The notes below the pieces were generated by a model. The model had not been told where the DNA came from, did not search any database, and saw only the letters and a program-made list of their open reading frames with translations. This document shows, in pieces, positions 26,205 to 33,550 of a DNA stretch of 64,000 nt. This DNA is from Spirochaeta thermophila DSM 6578 (GTDB lineage Bacteria; Spirochaetota; Spirochaetia; Winmispirales; Winmispiraceae). The stretch covers positions 2,046,001 through 2,110,000 of the forward strand of contig NC_017583.1 in the NCBI RefSeq assembly GCF_000184345.1. Reading direction: 5' to 3'. Each line of letters begins with the position of its first letter. Positions within the stretch are counted from its first letter, which is position 1. The position numbers were made by a program, and so were the translations under genes.

Positions 26205-26381
26205 GGGATCGATGCCATTGATGTTCCCGGTTTGAGGATCGGTATGCGGGATGGGGGATACCCATCTCTCTCGAGATCGTGAAACTCATGGCCTCTCGGG
26301 GCTTCCCCCCGAACGGACGTTCCTTCAAGGTGTCGTCCTGATCGTGAGAAGCGCACATCATTCTCTACTAACTAGGATTAG

Positions 26382-26495
26382 GAGGAGCTTGGTTGGAGGT
26401 ATAATCACCGAGAGGAGGATCTTTCCGATTTACTCGTAAAGGTCCCCGAACCCGAGATGCGCGGGATCCTCAAGCATGTGCAGTCCCTTCCCTGA
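26382..26495 (+). pseudogene. Possible C-terminal remnant of a transposase
   Basis: An open stretch of 37 codons after a stop at 26379-26381 reads GWRYNHREEDLSDLLVKV, then a short tail and TGA. The W-R-[FY]-N-H-R pattern followed by an acidic residue and LL recalls the extreme C-terminus of ISXO2/IS1595-type transposases. There is no N-terminal part or start codon. It overlaps the end of the TPR gene on the other strand, which may have been truncated or extended by the insertion. The 300-base gap 26170-26469 otherwise holds the MBL promoter and an isolated TATAAT at 26400-26405 without a good -35. Confidence 0.35.
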
Positions 26496-26976
26496 CATCC
26501 TCTTCAGGAGTCACTCCCATCATGGTGAGGGAAGCACGTGCGACCCGGTTGTGAGGATACTCCCGAAGACAGTCTTTGTACTTCTCGATCGCCTTCTCCC
26601 TCTCCCCCACCTGAGCGAGACAAAAGGCCCAATTGAGCAAGGCCATCTCCCTGTAGGACATCGCCGAGAGACTCAGCAGAAAGAGATATCGGAACCTGTC
26701 GAGGAATCTGTACCGTGTGAAGTAGCAATAGCTCCTCTCGAAACAGGAGATGGCGTTTTCGAAATCCCCTTTCCGGTAGAAACGAATACCCCTCCTGTGG
26801 TGGTACGCGAAACCGGAGCGCACAATGAGATGCAATCCCCAATAGACAAGGAGCGCGTCAAAGAGATAGCCCTCAGGATGGATCCACCGGAAGAGGAGGA
26901 TGAGGCCCACCATGATGACCAATGAGATCAGGACACCGAGAAGGGATACCTGACGGATCACCGGCCATTTACCCAT
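26470..26976 (-). CDS. Small membrane protein with TPR-like repeats
   Basis: A 168-residue protein of unknown function. Two hydrophobic helices (about residues 9-30 and 37-53) anchor it. The rest is alpha-helical and TPR-like: a repeat with GDFENAISCFERSYCYF and another with GEREKAIEKYKDCLREYPHN spaced like tetratricopeptide units, suggesting a protein-binding scaffold on one face of the membrane. GAGGAGG lies 5 bases before the ATG. The very C-terminus overlaps the possible transposase remnant on the opposite strand. Confidence 0.7.
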   Translation of the reverse strand: MGKWPVIRQVSLLGVLISLVIMVGLILLFRWIHPEGYLFDALLVYWGLHLIVRSGFAYHHRRGIRFYRKGDFENAISCFERSYCYFTRYRFLDRFRYLFLLSLSAMSYREMALLNWAFCLAQVGEREKAIEKYKDCLREYPHNRVARASLTMMGVTPEEDVREGTAHA

Positions 26977-27036
26977 GGGGTCCTCCTCACATACGGCAGG
27001 CGTCGAGGGAGTTGCGGCAAAGAACGCCTATCCACT

Positions 27037-27065
27037 ACACTATCACGAGGTGCTGCAGTACGCAA
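27037..27065 (-). promoter_or_regulatory. Promoter for the TPR membrane protein
   Basis: Minus strand: TTGCGT (27060-27065), 17 bases, TAGTGT (27037-27042). A plus-strand candidate for the next gene (TTGCGG 27012-27017, 18 bases, TACACT 27036-27041) overlaps the same -10 region, so the divergent promoters may compete. Confidence 0.45.
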
Positions 27066-27117
27066 CTGATCCTGTCTCTCCAGGAGGAGAGATCCCGTAT
27101 CAGAAGAGGAGGAGCAT

Positions 27118-27969
27118 ATGCGTATAGGAATCACCGGGGCTGCGGGTCACCTCGGTCGACTGGTGGCCCGGTTCGTGCTGGAGCAGGTGCCTTCCCGAGA
27201 AGTGCGTCTCATCACCAGAAGGCCTGAGGCCTTGGAGGGGTTTCAGGAGAAGGGGGTGGAAGTGGTGAAGGCCGATTTCGATCGTCCGGAGACCCTGGAA
27301 GAGGCCTTCAGGGGGGTCGAGCGGCTCCTCGTGATAAGCACCGATGCCATAGGCCGTCGGGTGACGCAGCATCGGCATGCGGCCGAGGCGGCGAAGCGGG
27401 CCGGGGTGGGGCTCCTCGTGTACACCTCGTCGGTGAACAACGATCGGGAGTTTCCCCGTTTCATGGGCGAACACAGGGCCACCGAGGCGATCCTCAGGGA
27501 GCTCGGGATTCCCCACGCCGTACTCCGGAACAATCTGTACGCCGAGTTCATCTCGGGGCTCATGGCTCAGGTGGGCGAGGATGGGGTGCTCGAGCTGCCC
27601 GCCGACGGGGGCAAGGTGGCGTGGGTGGCAAGGGAGGACTGCGCGAGGGCTGCGGCTGCGGTGCTCTTAGGAGAGGGGCACGGGGGAAAGGTCTACGATA
27701 TCACCGGTCCTGTCCCGCTCGGGTTCGAGGAGGTGGCGGGGCTCCTGGGTGAGGTGCTGGACAGGAGGGTGGTCTACCGGCCGGTGGAGCCGGCGGTCTT
27801 CCGGGAGCGGATGGCGGCCGCCGGGGCCCCAGGCCCGCTCGTGGATCTGATGGAGGACCTCTACCGGGGGATCGCCTCGGGGAGCTTCGACGTGGTCTCC
27901 GATGACGTGGCGCGGCTCGTAGGGAGGCCGCCGCTCCCCGCACGGGAGGTGGTGCTCAGGGGGGTGTAG
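27118..27969 (+). CDS. NmrA/QOR2-like NAD(P)-binding oxidoreductase
   Basis: A 283-residue atypical short-chain dehydrogenase. The Rossmann motif GITGAAGHLGRLVARFVLE opens the protein. VKADFDRPETLEEAFRGVERLLVIS follows, as in quinone oxidoreductase 2 (YtfG) and NmrA-like sensors, with YTSSVNN and LRNNLYAEF in the middle. The catalytic Tyr-x3-Lys of classical SDRs is not evident, so the role could be quinone reduction or redox sensing. AGGAGG lies 6 bases before the ATG. It converges on the carboxypeptidase gene with 2 bases between stops. Confidence 0.82.
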   Translation: MRIGITGAAGHLGRLVARFVLEQVPSREVRLITRRPEALEGFQEKGVEVVKADFDRPETLEEAFRGVERLLVISTDAIGRRVTQHRHAAEAAKRAGVGLLVYTSSVNNDREFPRFMGEHRATEAILRELGIPHAVLRNNLYAEFISGLMAQVGEDGVLELPADGGKVAWVAREDCARAAAAVLLGEGHGGKVYDITGPVPLGFEEVAGLLGEVLDRRVVYRPVEPAVFRERMAAAGAPGPLVDLMEDLYRGIASGSFDVVSDDVARLVGRPPLPAREVVLRGV

Positions 27970-27971
27970 GC

Positions 27972-29135
27972 TCAGGTGGCATACCCCAGGATCGCGAGGA
28001 GGTGGTGCCAGATCCAGGAGAGGAGGTCGGCGAGGAAGGGGAAGAAGGGGGCGCGGGGGACGTGCTGAGGGGCGATGAGGCTGGATTCCGCGAGCACGGT
28101 GCCGTCCAACAGTAGGCGGACGGTGCCGAGTCGCTCGCCGGGGTGAAGGGGGGCCCAGCGCTCCGAGACCTGCTCCACCTCTACGGAGAGGCGGGGAAGG
28201 TCGGTCCTGGCGAGGGTGACGCGAAGGGGTCGGGCGGGGCGGGGGGTGAGGGTGGAGTGGGTGCCGCCCCAGATGCGGACGGGCCGGATCCCGGTGAGGG
28301 GGGGCTCGGTGGTGAGGTAGGTGTCGAAGCCGTAGTCGAGGAGGGCGGCGGCCTGGCGGTCGCGTTCCTGCATGCCTTCCCAATAGCCGGGGGCCTGGAT
28401 GCCGAGGAGGACGGCGATGAGGCTGGTGGGGCCGCGTCGGGCATAGGCCACGATGTGGAAGCCCGATTCCTCGAGGTAGCCTGTCTTGAGGCCCTCGAGG
28501 CCGGGATAGCGGCCCAGGAGGGTGTTGCGGTTGAGGTAGGTGCGTCCTCCTACGGTGAGGGCGCGGGGAGCGTGGTAGCGGGCCGGGGCAGAGGGGAAGC
28601 GGTCGAGGTAGTCGGCAGCGAAGAGGGCGATCTCGCGGGCGGTGATGGTGTTGCGGGGCGAGAGGCCCGAGGGTTCCTCGAAAAAGAGGTGGGTGTAGCC
28701 CATGGCGTGGACGAGCCGGTTCATGCGGGAGGCAAAGGCGGGGATGTCGGGGGCGAGGAGGAGGGCGAGGGCATAGGCGGCGTCGTTGGCCGAGTAGATG
28801 AGGGTCAGGGAGAGGAGCTGGGCAGGGGTGAGGGTGGTGCCGGGGGCAAGGCCTGCGAGCGAGGCGTCGGGGGGGAAGGGGATGCGGGCAAGGGCGGAGG
28901 GCACGGGGAGCAGGGCATCCTCCTGGAGGAGGCCGTCCTCCACGGCCTGGAGGGCAAGGTAGGCGGTGACGAGCTTGGTGAGTGAGGCTGCCGGATGCGG
29001 GAGATCGGCCTGCTTTTCGTAGAGCACGGTACGGGTGGTCGGTTCCAGGAGGAAGGCGGAGGGCGCGGAGAGCGGGGGCGGGGCGGCGGGGAGGAGGGTG
29101 GCGGCGAGCAGGAGGAGGAAGGCACGGATGCGCAC
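27972..29135 (-). CDS. D-alanyl-D-alanine carboxypeptidase (DacA/DacF type)
   Basis: A 387-residue penicillin-binding protein of S11 type that trims D-Ala from peptidoglycan in the periplasm. It has a signal peptide (MRIRAFLLLLAATLLPA), the active-site SLTK (SxxK), the YSAN (SxN) motif, and EGLKTGY (KTG), all in order and correctly spaced, then a PBP5-type C-terminal beta domain from about residue 270. The C-terminus (FFPFLADLLSWIWHHLLAILGY) is hydrophobic or amphipathic and probably ties it to the membrane. The start is GTG at 29135, preceded by AGGAGGG. The coding strand is extremely C-rich. Confidence 0.93.
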   Translation of the reverse strand: MRIRAFLLLLAATLLPAAPPPLSAPSAFLLEPTTRTVLYEKQADLPHPAASLTKLVTAYLALQAVEDGLLQEDALLPVPSALARIPFPPDASLAGLAPGTTLTPAQLLSLTLIYSANDAAYALALLLAPDIPAFASRMNRLVHAMGYTHLFFEEPSGLSPRNTITAREIALFAADYLDRFPSAPARYHAPRALTVGGRTYLNRNTLLGRYPGLEGLKTGYLEESGFHIVAYARRGPTSLIAVLLGIQAPGYWEGMQERDRQAAALLDYGFDTYLTTEPPLTGIRPVRIWGGTHSTLTPRPARPLRVTLARTDLPRLSVEVEQVSERWAPLHPGERLGTVRLLLDGTVLAESSLIAPQHVPRAPFFPFLADLLSWIWHHLLAILGYAT

Positions 29136-29145
29136 GGCGTCCCTC

Positions 29146-30444
29146 CTAGAGGGTGGGAGTCCGGCCCGTGGCGGCGAGGATGCTGCGGGCGGCGCGGATG
29201 CCGCTCGCCCAGGCCGCGGTGATCCCCCTGCTCGTGCCGGCTCCGTCTCCTATGAGGTAGATGCCCGCCCTCACCTGGAAGTAGTCGTCCATAAAGGTGG
29301 GACGGTTGGCATACAGCTTGATCTCGGGGTAGTACATGATGGTGCTCGGATGGAGTACCCCGGGGCAGATGGTGTCGAGCATCTTCATGGCCCTCCAGAT
29401 GCTCCGGAGGATCTTTGCCGGCATGGCGAGGCTGATATCGCCTGGGGTACACGTGGGGAGTGTGGGAGGAAAATCGTAGAGGTCTTCGTTGAAGGTCTCT
29501 GGCCTCGATCGTTTTCCCAGCCTGAAGTCCCCCACGCGTTGCATGAGGGGTCTTCCCCCACCCAGGAGTACGGCCTGCTGGCCGAGCATCTCGGCGTAGA
29601 GCTGGCCGCTCGCGAGTGGTTCGGTGAGGGTGATGGTCCTGAGGAGGGCGAAGTTCACGAGCCCGTTCTCCCGGGCCGCCCTGCTGTAGGCATGGCCGTT
29701 CACGCTGTAGTACGTGCTTCCGTCGCGGGCGGTGTAGCGCTCCTGAACCACGTAGGCCCTGCGGGAGTTCGTGCAGAACGTGCGGACCTTGTCCGGGAAG
29801 AGGAACTTGGGGTCGTAGTAGTCCCTCACGATGGGATAGTGTTCCTCCTTCATCTCGAGCCTGAGCCCGATATCCACCACGTGATCCACGTAGGCCACAC
29901 CGAGCCGATCCATGAGCTCCTGGAGGAACCTGAACCCCTTCCTCCCCGGCGCCACGATGAGGTGATCGTAGGAGTACTGACCCCGGTCGGTGATCACCAC
30001 CTTTCGCTCAGGGTCCACATCCACCATCTCTTCGCCAAAGGAGAACTCCACCCCCCTGTCGGTGAGCTCTGCCACGAGCCGCTTGATGAGTTTGATGCCG
30101 CCGTCGGTACCGAGGTGGGCCTGCCGTATCTCAAGGAGCACCACGCCGAGCTTCTCGGCGCGCTTCCGGTAGGTCTCTATGTTGGCCACAGGCATGCACT
30201 GAGGCCTGAGCACGGCCTCCACCTCGGCAAGGTGTGCCTCGGCCGTCTCCCTGTCCCACAGGTCCTCAGGGAAGCCTATGGGGTAGGTGAAGTTCATCTT
30301 GCAGTCGTTCCTGAGGCCTCCTGTGGAGATGGACTCCTTCTCGAGGATGAGGATCTTCATCTCGGGGGCGTGTTTCAAAAGGAAGAAGGCAGCTCCCAGG
30401 CCGGCAGGGCCAGAGCCTACGATGACCACGTCGTAGTGTTTCAT
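29146..30444 (-). CDS. FAD-dependent NAD(P)/FAD oxidoreductase
   Basis: A 432-residue flavoprotein. The N-terminal dinucleotide-binding motif VVIVGSGPAGLGAAFFL and the C-terminal GIYLIGDGAGTSRGITAAWASGI bracket a typical two-part FAD domain. The central part (NCKMNFTYPIGFPEDLW and the tyrosine-rich YYDPKFLFPDKVRTFCTNSR) resembles the 'FAD-dependent dehydrogenase' or aminoacetone-oxidase-like group often annotated as uncharacterised FAD-dependent dehydrogenases. The reaction is unknown. The ATG at 30444 lies 6 bases after TATCAT (minus strand, 30451-30456) with no Shine-Dalgarno sequence, matching the leaderless pattern, although no good -35 is visible. The D,D-carboxypeptidase starts 10 bases after its stop and is probably co-transcribed. 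Confidence 0.82.
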   Translation of the reverse strand: MKHYDVVIVGSGPAGLGAAFFLLKHAPEMKILILEKESISTGGLRNDCKMNFTYPIGFPEDLWDRETAEAHLAEVEAVLRPQCMPVANIETYRKRAEKLGVVLLEIRQAHLGTDGGIKLIKRLVAELTDRGVEFSFGEEMVDVDPERKVVITDRGQYSYDHLIVAPGRKGFRFLQELMDRLGVAYVDHVVDIGLRLEMKEEHYPIVRDYYDPKFLFPDKVRTFCTNSRRAYVVQERYTARDGSTYYSVNGHAYSRAARENGLVNFALLRTITLTEPLASGQLYAEMLGQQAVLLGGGRPLMQRVGDFRLGKRSRPETFNEDLYDFPPTLPTCTPGDISLAMPAKILRSIWRAMKMLDTICPGVLHPSTIMYYPEIKLYANRPTFMDDYFQVRAGIYLIGDGAGTSRGITAAWASGIRAARSILAATGRTPTL

Positions 30445-30494
30445 GGGCCTATGATAACAGGAGAACCGAAAGGGGGCTATGGGGAGGTTGTCGA

Positions 30495-30538
30495 CCACCC
30501 TTGCTTTCGGCAGCGGGCCACCCTTGCTTTCGGCAGCG
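30495..30538 (+). repeat. Two direct copies of a 21-bp sequence
   Basis: CCACCCTTGCTTTCGGCAGCG occurs at 30495-30515 in 20 of its 21 bases as written and again in full at 30518-30538, with 2 bases between. It lies in the 208-base gap between the flavoprotein and the GH5 gene. Only two copies exist, so it is not a CRISPR; a duplicated operator or transposon-end remnant is possible. Confidence 0.7.
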
Positions 30539-30652
30539 TATGAGAAATCAAGGCTGTTGACAAAACCTACGATGCAGGGACAACGGGTATGCAGGTATAA
30601 CAGGAGATGCCCTATATGGAGTAGTGTGATATACTCTTCGGGGAGACAGAAC

Positions 30653-32437
30653 ATGGAACGCCGCTTTTTCCTTACGCTACTCGTAATGGTGGTGATACTC
30701 TCGTGTGCACCGTACCCTGACGCGAAGCTCCATCGTAGATCCCTCTCCCATGTGTATACCCCCTTATTCAACGTAAAGAACCCTACCAAGTGAACGTAGT
30801 GGGATCAATCTCGAATTTCCCATTTCCGTGCCGTCCCGTGGATTCCCTCGAAGGCATATCGAAGCACATACCTTCGATACGATCAGAGATGGAGGGTTTC
30901 GGTTCGTACGGATTCCGGTGCATTTCGAACTGGAGATACAGGACGCATCGCTCGATGAGGCCTCTTTCGAGTACCTCGACTGGATCATCGAGAACATCCT
31001 GGCGAGGGACATGGTAGCGATACTCTCCTATTTCAGTCTCATCTCCGATACCCATTTTCTTTCAACTCGGAAGCAGAGGAAAGAGAGGTGGAAAAGGAAT
31101 TCCTCACCTTCTGGAAAATGATCGCAGAGAGATACAAGGAGTATCCGGAGGATCTCTACTTCGAACTCGCGAATGAACCCCATGACCCTCTCACTCCTCA
31201 GGTGTGGAACGAGTATGTCCGTAAGGCCATAACACTCATCAGGAACACCGGGGGAGGCAACGCGAACCGGATCGTAGTGGTACCCGTACCCATCCGAATT
31301 CATACATACATAAGTCTCGATCTTTCCACCGGTCGTGCATGGGACCACGTGAGTGGCATCAAGGAACTCATCCTTCCCGCTCCTGAGGAGGATCCACATC
31401 TCATGATCTCGTTCCACTACTACGACCCGGGGGCATTCACCTTTCAGGGAGAGGCCTACACTCCCGATCTTGCTCGTACCACCCAGAAGCAGATCGGGAA
31501 TACATGGGACAACACCGAAAGGCAGAAGCGACTCATCCAGAGAGACTTCGATTTCATAATGCAGTGGGCTCGAGAAATGAGACGGCCGGTGATCCTGGGA
31601 GAATTCGGGGTCACCGGCTACGCCGATGTGGAATCGCGCAGGAAGTGGATTTCCTGTGTGAGGGAAGAGGCGGAGAAGAGGGGCATGGTGTGGATCTTTT
31701 GGGGGTTCTCCGACTTCGGGTCGTTCGGCTTCCTCTACAACCAGAGGTACCGTTACTGGAACAGGGAACTCCTCACCGCACTCATACCCTCCACGTCCGT
31801 ACACGTACCTTCCGAGAGTGAGATCGACTCCCTCATCTCTCAGCTTGAAGACCCGGAATGGATGGTACGGAAAGAAGCTGCCCTTATCCTCATGAGCCTT
31901 GGCCCCGGAGCACATGTCGCAGTGCCAACTCTCACACGTAGCCTGGAAGACGAGGCATGGCAGGTGAGGAAGGCGGTAGCCGACGCCCTCACGACGATCA
32001 GAGCCGCGAGTCCTGGGGTGATCGAGGCCCTCATCGAAAGACTCCACGAGGAGGAGTGGCAGGTGTGCGAGGCCGCAGCCCGGGCACTGGGGGCCCTTGG
32101 GAGTGGAGCTTCTTCAGCCGTCCCCGCCTTGATGGAAGCCCTTACTGACGAGGAGTGGCAGGTCTGCGCCGCCGTCTCTGCACTGGGGAGGATGGAAGAC
32201 GAGGCTCGATCCGCCGTGCCCCTGCTTTTGGAACTCTTGTACCATGAGGAATGGCTGGTGAGGAGAGAAGCAGTGCAGGCGCTCGCCCGGATCGCTCCCG
32301 ATGATCCGGAAGTCATGAACGCTCTCAACCGGATGATTCGCGATCCCGAACCCTATGTCTCCACTGCCGACCTGCTCGCATCAGGAAAAAGAGAAAGGCC
32401 ATACGTGTTGGATGAGAGCCACCCTGGGAAACCATAG
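30653..32437 (+). pseudogene. GH5 cellulase-like lipoprotein with C-terminal HEAT repeats, interrupted by two frameshifts
   Basis: The gene opens with a lipoprotein signal (MERRFFLTLLVMVVILSCAPY, Cys at residue 18) after an extended -10 TGATATACT at 30627-30635. The frame runs into TGA at 30791. From 30777 a second frame carries GH5 barrel sequence (SGINLEFPISVPS, GFRFVRIPVHFE, LDWIIENILARDM). Near 31060 the first frame resumes (SEAEEREVEKEFLTF) and is open from about 31060 to 32437. It holds the acid/base Glu in FELANEPHD and the nucleophile Glu in VILGEFGVTGY. From about 31805 five or so HEAT/PBS-type repeats follow (DPEWMVRKEAA, DEAWQVRKAVADAL, EEEWQVCEAAARAL). So +1 and -1 shifts nearly cancel over about 280 bases. 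A GH5 catalytic domain with a HEAT tail is unusual. It is either a decayed gene, a sequencing artefact, or a protein made from an internal start; 31088-32437 is one intact frame. Confidence 0.75.
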
Positions 32438-32472
32438 GGAACCTCTATTTGAGGATCTGCTATCGATGAGTA

Positions 32473-32502
32473 TTGACCGATAGCAACAACTCGTTTTATA
32501 AT
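32473..32502 (+). promoter_or_regulatory. Promoter for the AT-rich lipoprotein gene
   Basis: TTGACC (32473-32478), 18 bases, TATAAT (32497-32502), in the most AT-rich stretch of the window; AAGGAGG lies 7 bases before the ATG at 32546. Confidence 0.65.
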
Positions 32503-32545
32503 TATCTCAATATAACTACTTCGCGCTAATCAAGGAGGTAAAACA

Positions 32546-32953
32546 ATGAAAAGACGAGCTTTTCTTCCTTTTCTGGGTGTGTTGATAACAGTACTCGTAT
32601 TCGCAGGATGTGCTACGACTGATCACGGGTTCTACAAAAGCAAAGGACTACCAAAAGAAACGCTCGTAGGCCTCAAAATAGATGGGAGGATAATAGTTAG
32701 TACTTTCGATGGAAAAACCGTCAACTGGATAGGGCCTACAGAAAAAACGCATCGAGTGATCATTACATCAGGCGTACACCATCTGACGGTATCTTACCAT
32801 GATGGGGCATACAGCTCTGTTTCACCCACCACAATTACTTTCGATTTCAAGCCGGGGAAATACTATTATCTGAAATCGGAGACGGACCTCATTCGTGTCT
32901 TCTATGACATAGAAGAAATCAGCGAATCCCAATTTACCGATGTAAAAAGATAA
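32546..32953 (+). CDS. Small lipoprotein, possibly DUF2846/PEGA-like
   Basis: A 135-residue exported lipoprotein with lipobox FAGC (Cys near residue 22). The mature part is beta-rich: VGLKIDGRIIV, VIITSGVHHLTVSYHDGAY and ITFDFKPGKYYYLKSE give a pattern like the DUF2846/PEGA-type domains in which a short turn precedes a G-x-H segment and a 'KPGKYYY' strand. No enzyme motif is present. Codon use is far more A/T-rich than in the rest of the window, so the gene was probably acquired recently or belongs to a mobile accessory patch together with the GH5 gene. It converges on the DUF2335 gene with 4 bases between stops. Confidence 0.75.
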   Translation: MKRRAFLPFLGVLITVLVFAGCATTDHGFYKSKGLPKETLVGLKIDGRIIVSTFDGKTVNWIGPTEKTHRVIITSGVHHLTVSYHDGAYSSVSPTTITFDFKPGKYYYLKSETDLIRVFYDIEEISESQFTDVKR

Positions 32954-32957
32954 AAAC

Positions 32958-33325
32958 TCACTCCTCCCTTCGCGAACCCACGAAGGTGGCGACGAGGCTG
33001 GTGATGGCAAGGATGGCGGGGGCGATGGCTCCCGCCACCTGCTCGAGGAGGACCGAGAGGATCACGGCGCCCAGGCTCACCATGGCGATGAGGAAGGCGA
33101 GGATCTGGCCCCACCGGGACGCCTGGACGCTCGCCTCCACGAGCCTTCGCTCGAGCTCCCGCCTGTGGCGGGCCTCCTCCTCTGCGAGGGTGAGGATGCG
33201 CTCCGCCGCCCCAGGCAAGGTCTTCTCGTACCGGGCGAACTCCGAGGCCGGGGGAAGGGGTCCCTCGTAGGTGGCCCGGCCACTACGCCCCTCTCCTCTC
33301 TCCCCTGCTGGTCCCTATCGGCCAT
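32958..33325 (-). CDS. DUF2335-like small membrane protein, apparent frameshift near its N-terminus
   Basis: The frame ending at 32958 encodes YEGPLPP, EFARYEKTLPGAAERILTLAEEEARHRRELE and two hydrophobic helices (ILAFLIAMVSLGAVILSVL and IAPAILAITSLVATFVG), the layout of DUF2335 predicted membrane proteins. No start codon exists in that frame upstream of TTG 33218. A good start, ATG 33325 with AGGGG before it, opens a different frame (MADRDQQGREERGVVAGPP). A one-base shift in the G-rich stretch near 33270 would join them into one protein of about 121 residues, with the YEGPLPP motif at the usual distance from the N-terminus. The ATG overlaps the end of the 65-residue gene upstream, so the pair is coupled. 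Function unknown. Confidence 0.55.
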
Positions 33326-33512
33326 CCCCTACCTGCTCCATCGCGGTCTTGAGGTCCCTACCCACCCTCGCCCAGTCACGGGAGAGGGAGGCGCGATCCC
33401 GAGGGGGGCCTCCCGAGGCCCGTACTATGGAGAACATGGTGCGGCCCGACAGGTCGAAGAGCGAGAGGTAGCCGGCAAGGAGGTGTCGGAACACAGGACC
33501 GAATCGTTTCAT
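33315..33512 (-). CDS. 65-residue hypothetical protein
   Basis: A short basic protein (MKRFGPVFRHLLAGYLSLFDLSGRTMF then a charged tail ending VGDGR). A hydrophobic/amphipathic N-terminal third may lie along the membrane; otherwise nothing is recognised. Support for a real gene is positional: TATCAT (33519-33524, minus strand) ends 6 bases before the ATG at 33512, as at other start sites here, and its stop overlaps the start of the DUF2335-like gene by 11 bases. It starts 38 bases after ftsK. Confidence 0.5.
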   Translation of the reverse strand: MKRFGPVFRHLLAGYLSLFDLSGRTMFSIVRASGGPPRDRASLSRDWARVGRDLKTAMEQVGDGR

Positions 33513-33550
33513 ACCCATATGATACCACCATCGAGGAGTCGCTTCCACCC

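Noticed and set aside
26400-26405. TATAAT as a plus-strand promoter
   Set aside because: No -35 at 16-18 bases and no gene follows; it lies inside the possible transposase remnant.
30495-30538. Candidate CRISPR
   Set aside because: Only two repeat copies with 2-base separation and no spacers or cas genes.
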